The translations under genes and the position numbers were made by a program. The notes below the pieces were generated by a model that saw only the letters and a list, made by a program, of their open reading frames with translations, was not told where the DNA came from and searched no databases. Of a stretch of 6,541 nt of DNA, positions 1 to 6,198 are shown piece after piece. Position 1 is the stretch's first letter; each line of letters begins with the position of its first letter. The DNA is from Pseudomonadota bacterium (lineage in GTDB: Bacteria > Pseudomonadota > Gammaproteobacteria > Pseudomonadales > UBA5518): assembly GCA_022705125.1 (NCBI GenBank), contig JAKJFB010000166.1, forward strand, positions 1 through 6,541, written 5' to 3'.

Positions 1-460
1 GCTACCGGTGCCCGGCTGGGAACCGCTGTGGACGCCACTGGTCCGTTACATCCGCCTGAGCCCCGTCGTGTACTACAGCGCGGGCGGCAGCGCCTGCATC
101 TCGGCGAGCGTGGCCGGCGAGGCAGTAGCCGCGGCGATCGAGCGCGGCAAGGCGGGCGAGCGTTACCCGATCGGGCAGGAGAACCTGAGCTGGGCGCAGC
201 TGCTCGGGCGCCTGGCGCGCGCCGATGGCCGCAGGATCCGGGTGGTGACCGTGCCGACGCCATTCGTGCGGCTCGGTTTCGGCGCCGTGCAGCTGGCGCA
301 CCGGCTGCAGGGCAAGGAAGGCGGACTGGACCTGCCCCAATTCACCGCGGTGCAGACGGCGCCGGCCCACATCGATCCCGCGCGCTCGCGCCAGGCGCTC
401 GGCTACGCGCTCGACGACCTCGACCACGCCTTCAGGGACACCGTCGCAGCGGTGCGCTGA
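1..460 (+). CDS. NAD-dependent epimerase/dehydratase-like (extended SDR) protein, C-terminal part
   Basis: The 5' end is cut by the window edge. The open frame runs from base 2 with no in-frame stop to the TGA at 458-460, leaving about 152 residues. The GTG at base 8 is internal, not a start. The fragment resembles the C-terminal substrate-binding half of extended short-chain dehydrogenases: a stretch rich in V, Y and S, then a segment like 'RYPIGQENLSW' followed by 'LLGRLA', which in this family marks the return of the chain after the Rossmann domain, and then a helical end with 'DPARSRQALGY'. The Rossmann GxxGxxG motif and the YxxxK active site would lie upstream and are not visible. Such proteins act in the cytoplasm on nucleotide sugars, steroids or small carbonyl compounds; the substrate cannot be named here. 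It converges on gnd with a 6-base gap, so the two are not co-transcribed. The superfamily is fairly secure; the exact function is not. Confidence 0.75.
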   Translation, partial: LPVPGWEPLWTPLVRYIRLSPVVYYSAGGSACISASVAGEAVAAAIERGKAGERYPIGQENLSWAQLLGRLARADGRRIRVVTVPTPFVRLGFGAVQLAHRLQGKEGGLDLPQFTAVQTAPAHIDPARSRQALGYALDDLDHAFRDTVAAVR

Positions 461-466
461 GCGCCG

Positions 467-1879
467 TCACTCGCGCCCCCACCCGGAGTGGAAACTGCCA
501 TCGCGGTCCAGTCGCTCGTAGGTGTGCGCGCCGAAGTGATCGCGCTGGGCCTGGACCAGGTTGGCCGGGAGCCGCGCGCTGCGCATGCCGTCGAAATACG
601 CCAGCGCCGCGGACAGCGCGGGCAGCGGCACGCCACAGGACGCGCCATCGATCACGGTCGCGCGCAAGCCCGCGACAGCGGGGGCCAGCAGCGCCGCCAC
701 GGCGGGTTCCAGCAGCAGGTTCGGCAGCGCGGGATCGGTGGCGAAGGCCGCGTGGATCGGGGCGAGGATCGCCGCGCGGATGATGCAGCCGGCACGCCAG
801 ACGCGCGCCACCGTGGCCAGATCGGTACCGAAACCGTATTCCCGTGACGCCGTCGCGATCTGCGCGAAGCCCTGCGCGTAGGCGATCCAGGCCGCCGCGA
901 AATACGCCTCCTCCAGCTCGACGAGCGCCGCCGCGCGATCGGCGCGCGCGGCCGGCGCGCCGGGGTACAGCGCCGCCAGCTGCAGGCGCTCGGCCCGCAG
1001 CGCCGAGAGCTCGCGCGCGCTCACCGCCGCATCGATCGCCGGCACCGGCACGCCGAGGTCCATGGCCTCCTGCGAGGTCCACTTGCCGGTGCCCTTGGCG
1101 CGCGCCTGGTCCGAGACCGCGTCGATCAGCTCGCCGGCGCCCAGCGGATCCGGCGTGCCGAGCACCGTCACCGTTATCGCGACCAGGAAGCCCTGCAGGC
1201 GCCCGTCGTTCCAGCGCGCGAACTCGGCGGCCATTTCCGCGTTCGTCATGCCCAGGCGCCGGCGCATCAGGTCGTAGCACTCGGCGAGCATCTGCATCAG
1301 CGCGTACTCGATGCCGTTGTGGATCATCTTCACGTAGTGCCCGGCCGCGCCCTTGCCCATCGGGGCCACGCAGGGCTCGCCGTCGGCGCGCGCGGCCACG
1401 CTCTCCAGCACCGGACGAAGCCTTTCCCAGGCGTGCGCGCCACCGCCCGGCATCATGCTGGGCCCGTGGCGCGCACCGCTCTCCCCGCCCGAGACGCCCA
1501 TGCCGACGAAACTGATGCCCCAGGACTCCAGCTCGTGCGCGCGGCGCGTGGTGTCGCGGTGGAAACTGTTGCCGGCATCGACGATGAAATCGCCCGCCTC
1601 GAGCAGCGGCAGCAGCTCGGCGATCACCGCATCGACCGCCGCGCCCGCGGGTACCAGCAGCATCACGACGCGCGGGCGGCGCAGCGCACGCACGAAGCCA
1701 GCGAGCTCATCGAAGCCGTGCAGGTTGGGCAGCGCCGCGGCGCGGATCCTCTGCAGCCTGGCCGCGTCGCGGTGGTAGCCCGCGACCGCGTGGCCGTGAT
1801 CGGCCATGTTCAGCAGCAGGCTCATGCCCATCGTGCCCAGGCCGATCAGGCCGAGCTCCAGGTTAGCCGGGTCGTTCAT
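467..1879 (-). CDS. gnd: 6-phosphogluconate dehydrogenase, decarboxylating (long form)
   Basis: This enzyme oxidises and decarboxylates 6-phosphogluconate to ribulose 5-phosphate with NADP+ in the oxidative pentose phosphate pathway, in the cytoplasm. The protein has 470 residues, the normal size of the long dimeric form (about 468-480). The N-terminal Rossmann motif GLGTMG is at 13-18, and 'DAGNSFHRDT' is at 101-110. The substrate and catalytic region has VSGG at 129-132 and KMIHNGIE at 184-191, where K184 and E191 match the catalytic Lys and Glu of characterised enzymes. 'KGTGKWT' follows at 262-268, 'RAGCIIRAAIL' at 362-372, and the C-terminal tail 'NLVQAQRDHFGAHTYER' at 440-456. R37, just after the second beta strand, fits NADP+ preference, though the preceding residue is His where Asn is common. 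The ATG at 1877-1879 is preceded by AGAAGGA, 7 bases away. No zwf, pgl or edd gene is visible next to it. The identification is very secure. Confidence 0.97.
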   Translation of the reverse strand: MNDPANLELGLIGLGTMGMSLLLNMADHGHAVAGYHRDAARLQRIRAAALPNLHGFDELAGFVRALRRPRVVMLLVPAGAAVDAVIAELLPLLEAGDFIVDAGNSFHRDTTRRAHELESWGISFVGMGVSGGESGARHGPSMMPGGGAHAWERLRPVLESVAARADGEPCVAPMGKGAAGHYVKMIHNGIEYALMQMLAECYDLMRRRLGMTNAEMAAEFARWNDGRLQGFLVAITVTVLGTPDPLGAGELIDAVSDQARAKGTGKWTSQEAMDLGVPVPAIDAAVSARELSALRAERLQLAALYPGAPAARADRAAALVELEEAYFAAAWIAYAQGFAQIATASREYGFGTDLATVARVWRAGCIIRAAILAPIHAAFATDPALPNLLLEPAVAALLAPAVAGLRATVIDGASCGVPLPALSAALAYFDGMRSARLPANLVQAQRDHFGAHTYERLDRDGSFHSGWGRE

Positions 1880-1886
1880 CGCGGGT

Positions 1887-1893
1887 TCCTTCT
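1887..1893 (-). promoter_or_regulatory. Ribosome binding site of gnd
   Basis: Read on the - strand this is AGAAGGA, ending 7 bases before the gnd ATG. It is a near-ideal Shine-Dalgarno sequence and supports the 470-residue start. Confidence 0.8.
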
Positions 1894-1914
1894 GTTGCGG
1901 GCAGGCGAGTCGGC

Positions 1915-1944
1915 ATCATAGCCCCGTACACACGGGCCGCCCAA
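1915..1944 (-). promoter_or_regulatory. Candidate sigma-70-type promoter of gnd
   Basis: On the - strand a -35-like TTGGGC (1939-1944) is followed by an 18-base spacer and a -10 element TATGAT (1915-1920) that matches the consensus at five of six positions. The -10 lies 35 bases upstream of the gnd ATG, leaving a short leader with the ribosome binding site. The spacer holds a small inverted repeat: ACGGG at 1932-1936 pairs with CCCGT at 1923-1927 around a 4-base loop. The -10 is good and the -35 only partial, so this is a plausible call rather than a proven one. Confidence 0.45.
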
Positions 1945-2015
1945 CGCCGTGGCGGCACCGGGTCTGTCGAGGACGCCGGACTCGCGGTTAACATGACGGC
2001 ATCTGGAACCACGAC

Positions 2016-2020
2016 GAGGA
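2016..2020 (+). promoter_or_regulatory. Ribosome binding site deciding the DUF3604 start
   Basis: GAGGA lies 7 bases before the ATG at 2028-2030 but only 1 base before the in-frame GTG at 2022-2024. A ribosome needs roughly 5-10 bases of spacing, so the ATG is the better start and the longer GTG form is unlikely. Confidence 0.7.
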
Positions 2021-2027
2021 CGTGACG

Positions 2028-3875
2028 ATGCGACGACTGCCGCTGGCGCTGTTGAGTTGTGCAACCCTGCTGCTCGCCGAGGCCGGCGCTGCCGCTGCGG
2101 CGAACACAGCCGCTCCCGCGGCACGGCAGGTGCTTTATGGCGATCTGCACATCCACACCGCGCTGTCGGCCGATGCCTTCAGCACCGGCACGCGCACGCT
2201 GCCCGATGACGCCTACCGCTACGCCAGGGGCGAGGCAATCGCGCACGCCGCCGGCTTCACCGTGCAGCTGAAGCGCCCGCTCGATTTCGCCGCCGTCACT
2301 GAACACTCCGAGTACCTCGGCTCGATGCGCGAATTCCTCAACCCCGCGAGCCCGTTGTCGCAGCATCCGCTGGCGAAGCTCTTCGCCAGCCCCGATCCGG
2401 CGGATGCTTTCAAGGCGCTGATGCAGATCTCCGACGACGCCTCGCACGACGGCAGCCTCGACGAACTGCTCGACCTGCCGGAGGTGAACATGGCCGCCTG
2501 GCGCGAAGTGATCGCCGCCGCGGAGCGCCACAACGAGCCGGGGCGCTTCACCACGCTGATCGGCTACGAGTGGACCAGCACGCCCGATGAGATCAACCTG
2601 CACCGCAACGTGATATTCCGCGGCTCCGCGGTACCCCCCAAGCCTTTCTCGCGCATCGATTCCGACAAGCCCGAGGACCTGTGGCGCTTTCTCGACGAGC
2701 AACGCGCGCAGGGTATCGAGGGCATGGCGATCCCGCACAATTCGAATGCCAGCGACGGCATGATGTGGGCGCGCACGGATTCCGCGGGCAGACCGGTCGA
2801 TGCGGCGTGGGCGCGCCAGCGCAGCCGCAACGAGCCTGTCGCCGAGATCGTGCAGATCAAGGGCCAGTCGGAGGCGCATCCGCTGCTCTCGACCGAGGAC
2901 GAGTTCGCCAACTACGAGATGTGGACCACGCGCATGTCGGGCGCGAAGATCCCGCGCGCCTCCAAACCCGAGGGCAGCTACGCGCGCGATGCGCTGAAGA
3001 CCGGGCTCGAGCTCGGCGCCAGCCTCGGCGTGAACCCCTACGACTTCGGCATGATCGGCTCCAGCGACACGCACAACTCCGCGCCGCCGATCGAGGAGGA
3101 CAACTACCACGGCAAGCTGACGCAGCTCGACGGCACGGCCGCGATGCGCGCGGGACGTATCGCGCGCAGCGCCGAGGCCCGGGCCGCCGGGCGCGAAACC
3201 GCCTACAGCGCGGCAGGGCTGGCCGCCGTGTGGGCCGATGCCAACACGCGCGAGGCGATCTACGACGCGCTCAGGCGCAAGGAGACCTTCGCGACCTCCG
3301 GCACACGCATCAGCCTGCGCTTTTTCGGCGGCTGGGATTTCGCGCCGGCGCTCGTGCAGGCGCCGGATTTCGTCGCGCAGGCCTATGCCTCCGGCGTGCC
3401 GATGGGCTCGCAGCTGCCCGCTCCCGCCGCGCGCGGCGCACCCCGCTTCGCGGTGCTGGCAACGAAGGATCCCGACGGCGCGAATCTCGACCGGGTGCAG
3501 ATCGTCAAGGGCTGGCTGGATGTCGATGGCACGGCGCGGGAGAAGATCTTCGACGTCGCCTGGGCCGGCGAACGTGCCATCGATGCCGCGAGCGGCAAGC
3601 TGCCCGCGGTGGGCTCGACCGTGGACGTGAAGACGGCAACGTATCGCAACACCATCGGCGCGGCGGAGCTCTCCGCCGTATGGCAGGACCCGGAGTTCCA
3701 GCCCCAGGCGCGGGCGTTCTACTACGTGCGCGTGCTGGAAATCCCGACGCCGCGCTGGTCGACCTACGACGCGGTGAAACTCGGCACGGCGGCGCAGGAG
3801 CCCGCCGCGATACAGGAACGCGCGTGGTCCTCGCCGATCTGGTTCGCGCCGGCGGCGGCCACGCCCGGCTCCTGA
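2028..3875 (+). CDS. Secreted DUF3604-domain protein, PHP-like metallohydrolase
   Basis: This 615-residue protein matches the DUF3604 family, whose members usually have about 600-700 residues and no established reaction. Residues 1 to about 25 form a Sec signal peptide: MRR, a hydrophobic run, then an alanine-rich end with likely cleavage near AAA|N, placing the protein in the periplasm or outside. The rest has metal-ligand motifs in the order seen in PHP-type phosphoesterases: GDLHIHT at 38-44, TEHSEY at 91-96, GYEW at 179-182 with a later HRNVIF (H192), IPHNSN at 235-240 and GSSDTHN at 344-350. Candidate ligands are H41, H43, E92, H93, E181, H192, H237, D347 and H349. A WSSPIW motif lies near the C-terminus (600-605). 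Cys11 follows LLS but is too early and too deep in the hydrophobic run to be a convincing lipobox. The gene is divergent from gnd and convergent with the amidohydrolase. Family membership is secure; hydrolase activity is inferred and the substrate unknown. Confidence 0.9.
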   Translation: MRRLPLALLSCATLLLAEAGAAAAANTAAPAARQVLYGDLHIHTALSADAFSTGTRTLPDDAYRYARGEAIAHAAGFTVQLKRPLDFAAVTEHSEYLGSMREFLNPASPLSQHPLAKLFASPDPADAFKALMQISDDASHDGSLDELLDLPEVNMAAWREVIAAAERHNEPGRFTTLIGYEWTSTPDEINLHRNVIFRGSAVPPKPFSRIDSDKPEDLWRFLDEQRAQGIEGMAIPHNSNASDGMMWARTDSAGRPVDAAWARQRSRNEPVAEIVQIKGQSEAHPLLSTEDEFANYEMWTTRMSGAKIPRASKPEGSYARDALKTGLELGASLGVNPYDFGMIGSSDTHNSAPPIEEDNYHGKLTQLDGTAAMRAGRIARSAEARAAGRETAYSAAGLAAVWADANTREAIYDALRRKETFATSGTRISLRFFGGWDFAPALVQAPDFVAQAYASGVPMGSQLPAPAARGAPRFAVLATKDPDGANLDRVQIVKGWLDVDGTAREKIFDVAWAGERAIDAASGKLPAVGSTVDVKTATYRNTIGAAELSAVWQDPEFQPQARAFYYVRVLEIPTPRWSTYDAVKLGTAAQEPAAIQERAWSSPIWFAPAAATPGS

Positions 3876-3891
3876 TCCCGGCGCGCGACGC

Positions 3892-3928
3892 CCCTCTCAG
3901 CCCGTCGCGTGCAGCGCGGGCTGGAGGG
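3892..3928. terminator. Long bulged hairpin between convergent genes, possible bidirectional terminator
   Basis: An inverted repeat spans the junction of the two convergent genes. CCCTC (3892-3896) pairs with GAGGG (3924-3928), CAGCCCG (3898-3904) with CGGGCTG (3917-3923), and CGC (3906-3908) with GCG (3914-3916), around a 5-base loop GTGCA. Only single-T bulges at 3897 and 3905 interrupt the 15 base pairs. The hairpin includes the amidohydrolase stop codon and its last ten codons and begins 17 bases after the DUF3604 stop. Neither side has a clear U-tract, so it may instead be an RNA 3'-end stabiliser or a Rho-assisted stop. Confidence 0.5.
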
Positions 3929-5156
3929 TGCTGATTTCACCGTCCTTCATGACCATCGCCAGGCGGCGCCTGTCCGTCAGGATCGTCACGTCCGTCAGTG
4001 GATCACCGTCCACCAGCAGCATGTCGGCAAGCATGCCCGGGCGCAGGGTGCCGAGATCGCCCTGGGCGCGCATCGCGAGGCCGCCATTGCGCGTGGCGCA
4101 GACCAGCGCGTCGGCCGCCGAGTAGCCGTAGTAGTCCATGAAGAACTTCAGGTCGCGGGCATTGGTGCCCTGCATGCTCCAGGCAAAGCCGTAGTCGCCG
4201 CCGATCAGGTGACGGATGCCGCGCTTGCGCAGCGCGGTATGCGTCTTCACCGACTCCTCGATCAGAGCCGGGATCCCCATTGCCTCGGCGGCCGCACGCG
4301 GCAGGTAGGGTTCCGCCTCGTGCATCATGGTATGGAACAGGCTGATCGTGGGCGCGACGAAGATGCGATCCTTCGCCGCCTCGAGCATGTCGAGCGTTTC
4401 CTCGTCGCTGTACTCGGCGTGGTAGATCACGTCGACCCCGGCGACCAGGCAGTGCCGGATCGACTCGATCGAGCGCGCGTGGGCATTGACCTTCTTGCCG
4501 AAGCTGTGCGCCGTTGCCACCGCCATGCGGACCTCCTCCAGCGACATCGGCGTGGCGTGCGAGGGTATCTCGGGATAGAACGGGTCGCCGGACACATCGA
4601 GCTTGATGTTGTCGCAGCCCTCGCGGCAGCACAGGCGCACGGCCTTGCGCATTTCCTCGGCGCCGTCGACGACGATCGACGGACCGTTGCGCGGATTGTG
4701 CAGCTTGCTCTCGTCCCCGAGCCCCCCGGTCACCGTGATCTCGAGGGAGCCGGCACGCACACGCGGCCCCGGCAGGCGCCCGGCGTCGATTTCATTGCGC
4801 ACCGCGACATCGAGACGCAGCTTCGCGGCCGATGCCCCGTAGGCACTGGTGAAACCGTGATCGAGCAGGGTCTTCGCCACGCGCGCCGTCAGCAGCGTGT
4901 GCTCCTCGGGCGGCGGGGTGATCAGGTTCTCGGTGCACGTGACGCCATCGAAGGACAGGTGCGCATGGCCCTCCGTCATGCCGGGCATCAGGAACCTGCC
5001 GGCGGCGTCGATCTGCACGTCGGCACGCGCCCCGGCCTCCGCATCGCCGGGCGTGACGGAGCGGATGCGGTTGCCCTCGATCAGCAGGTCGCCGGCAAAG
5101 GCGCGGGCACCGCTCCCGTCCCAGATGGTTGCGTTGCGAATCAGTGTCGTCTTCAT
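3897..5156 (-). CDS. Metal-dependent amidohydrolase family protein
   Basis: This 419-residue cytoplasmic protein, with no signal peptide, belongs to the amidohydrolase superfamily (Amidohydro_1, related to imidazolonepropionase-like and prolidase-like enzymes). An N-terminal beta-rich strip ('LIRNATIWDG', with 'LLIEGNRI' at 24-31) leads into the metal site GHAHL at 63-67 (H64, H66). Further ligands are K185 in NIKLDVSG, a likely carboxylated lysine, H226 in NAHARS, H246 in YHAEYSDEE, and D321 in GGDYG. The C-terminus returns to the beta strip with 'GTLRPGMLADMLLVDGDPL' at 369-387. This is the pattern of a binuclear hydrolase acting on amide, ester or lactam bonds. The residue before the HxH is E62-G63 rather than the usual D-x. 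Clusters such as LCCREGCDN (175-183) are unusual. The ATG has only a weak AGGA 10 bases upstream. A 133-base gap with a promoter candidate separates it from the crotonase. The superfamily is secure; the substrate is unknown. Confidence 0.9.
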   Translation of the reverse strand: MKTTLIRNATIWDGSGARAFAGDLLIEGNRIRSVTPGDAEAGARADVQIDAAGRFLMPGMTEGHAHLSFDGVTCTENLITPPPEEHTLLTARVAKTLLDHGFTSAYGASAAKLRLDVAVRNEIDAGRLPGPRVRAGSLEITVTGGLGDESKLHNPRNGPSIVVDGAEEMRKAVRLCCREGCDNIKLDVSGDPFYPEIPSHATPMSLEEVRMAVATAHSFGKKVNAHARSIESIRHCLVAGVDVIYHAEYSDEETLDMLEAAKDRIFVAPTISLFHTMMHEAEPYLPRAAAEAMGIPALIEESVKTHTALRKRGIRHLIGGDYGFAWSMQGTNARDLKFFMDYYGYSAADALVCATRNGGLAMRAQGDLGTLRPGMLADMLLVDGDPLTDVTILTDRRRLAMVMKDGEISTLQPALHATG

Positions 5157-5203
5157 GTGGATCGGATCCTGTCGTGCGTGCCCCGGGAATTCAACGCGGA
5201 ATC

Positions 5204-5215
5204 GGCATCGATGCC
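5204..5215. promoter_or_regulatory. Perfect 12-base palindrome, candidate operator
   Basis: GGCATCGATGCC reads the same on both strands. It starts directly next to the candidate -10 element of the amidohydrolase promoter and covers the expected transcription start (around 5209). That is a classic position for a repressor site. The next bases outward do not pair, and short GC-rich palindromes can arise by chance. Confidence 0.35.
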
Positions 5216-5243
5216 ATCATAGTGGCGCGAAAGCGCCCGCCAA
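5216..5243 (-). promoter_or_regulatory. Candidate sigma-70-type promoter of the amidohydrolase
   Basis: On the - strand a -35-like TTGGCG (5238-5243) is followed by a 16-base spacer and a -10 element TATGAT (5216-5221), five of six matches to consensus. The spacer contains a 5-base-pair hairpin: GGCGC at 5224-5228 and GCGCC at 5233-5237, separated by 4 bases. The predicted start would give a leader of about 50 bases before the ATG at 5154-5156. This suggests the amidohydrolase can be transcribed separately from the crotonase upstream of it. The -35 is weak. Confidence 0.4.
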
Positions 5244-5289
5244 TGACTGTCCGGGAAAAGGAATTTGCCTGCAACGGCGCATGCGCGCA

Positions 5290-6198
5290 TCACGGTGGCG
5301 CTGAGCTCACGTCGACAAGCGCATCGACCAGCCCCCACTCCAGGGCCGTGCGCGCGCTGATCCGCCGGCCCGTCAGGACCATCCACGCCGTGCGCTGGCG
5401 CCCGATGCGCCGCGCAATGCTCACCGTGCCGCCCGCGCCGGGAATCAGCCCCATCTGGAGTTCCGGCAGCTGGAAGAAGGTTTCGGGGTGCGCGACAAGC
5501 CGCGCGGCGAATGCCGGCAGTTCGATGCCCGAACCGATGCATGCCCCGTGCACGAAAAAGCTCACCCGTGTGCCCAGCCTGGCCAGCAGGCGCGCGGGGC
5601 TGTGCACCGTGCGCACCCAGTGTGCGGTGGCCGGATCGGGAGCGAGCCCGAATTCGTGCAGTTCGCCGCCGACGCTGAAGCAGGCGCCCAGCGCCCTGAA
5701 CCGCAGTTCCTCGACCGACTCGTCCGCCTCGAGCAGCTGCAGGGCCTCGACCCAGGCGTCGCGCATTTCGACACTGATGGCGTTGCGCGTGCCGGCACGG
5801 TTGAGCACGGCCTCGATCACGGCACCCTCGCGGCTCAGCAACACCGGGTCGCCCGCTTGCACCGGCAGCGGCGGCGGACCGCGCCTGGCGCTGCGCTGCC
5901 AGGCGGCGAATTCCTCGCCGCCCTGCAGGGTCGCAAAGGCCATCGATTCAACATCGAGCGCCTGCGCGGCGGGCAGCAGTGCGGTGCTGCGCAGCACCTG
6001 CACCAGTGTCATCGCTGCGACGGGCCAGGCCAGCACCCGCTTCTCGATGGCACGTGCCGCGGCGAGGTCGGGCACCAGCACATCCGCTGACGCGCTCGCT
6101 GCACCCGCACCGTAGGCAATCACGGGACAGGGCCGGGATCCCAGCCACTGCGGATCCTGCGGCAGCTCGTCGACGCTCGCGATGATTGCCCTATGCAT
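5290..6198 (-). CDS. Enoyl-CoA hydratase/isomerase (crotonase) family protein with unusual domain order
   Basis: This 302-residue cytoplasmic protein has a clear crotonase core from about residue 118: 'VLNRAGTRNAIS' at 131-142, oxyanion-hole segments CFSVGGEL at 173-180 and GACIGSGIEL at 218-227, and LPELQMGLIPGAGGT at 244-258. E226 and E246, 20 residues apart, match the two catalytic glutamates of enoyl-CoA hydratase, so hydratase or isomerase activity on a CoA thioester is plausible. The chain ends at 'GLVDALVDV' plus five residues, lacking the usual C-terminal helical region of about 70 residues. Residues 39 to about 107 (ADVLVPDLAAARA ... ALDVESMAFAT ... EFAAW) instead resemble that region, suggesting circular permutation. 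The ATG at 6196-6198 overlaps the end of the upstream amidohydrolase by 8 bases. No Shine-Dalgarno sequence is visible, so translation is probably coupled. A longer form from 6411 would overlap that gene by about 220 bases and is rejected. The family is secure; the substrate is unknown. Confidence 0.88.
   Translation of the reverse strand: MHRAIIASVDELPQDPQWLGSRPCPVIAYGAGAASASADVLVPDLAAARAIEKRVLAWPVAAMTLVQVLRSTALLPAAQALDVESMAFATLQGGEEFAAWQRSARRGPPPLPVQAGDPVLLSREGAVIEAVLNRAGTRNAISVEMRDAWVEALQLLEADESVEELRFRALGACFSVGGELHEFGLAPDPATAHWVRTVHSPARLLARLGTRVSFFVHGACIGSGIELPAFAARLVAHPETFFQLPELQMGLIPGAGGTVSIARRIGRQRTAWMVLTGRRISARTALEWGLVDALVDVSSAPP

Noticed and set aside
469..498. CACTC/GAGTG inverted repeat near the convergent ends of the epimerase gene and gnd, as a terminator
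   Set aside because: The stem is only 5 base pairs with a 13-base loop and no U-tract, and it lies inside gnd coding sequence. It is within chance expectation for this composition.
432..1280. A 282-residue - strand frame within gnd
   Set aside because: It is out of frame with a fully conserved 6-phosphogluconate dehydrogenase and shows only the low-complexity R/A/G composition of a shadow.
2022..2027. GTG start for the DUF3604 protein, two codons longer
   Set aside because: The Shine-Dalgarno GAGGA is only 1 base from this GTG but 7 bases from the ATG at 2028.
1880..2027. A + strand promoter for the DUF3604 gene
   Set aside because: TTGCGG at 1895-1900 has no acceptable -10 at 16-18 bases, and the GTTAAC near 1987 lacks a good -35. 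No convincing pair was found.
1863..3110. A 415-residue open frame on the - strand opposite the DUF3604 gene
   Set aside because: It lies almost wholly antisense to a gene with clear family motifs, has an arginine-, histidine- and valine-rich shadow composition with no recognisable domain, and also covers the divergent promoter region. Long antisense frames are common in GC-rich genomes.
2681..3934. A 417-residue open frame on the + strand inside the DUF3604 gene
   Set aside because: It is a same-strand shadow in another frame, arginine-rich and without motifs, overlapping conserved parts of the true protein.
3909..5222. A 437-residue open frame on the + strand, longer than the amidohydrolase it opposes
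   Set aside because: The amidohydrolase frame carries every expected metal ligand, while this one is rich in R, H, Q and A with no motif. Its length follows from GC bias at third positions of the real gene.
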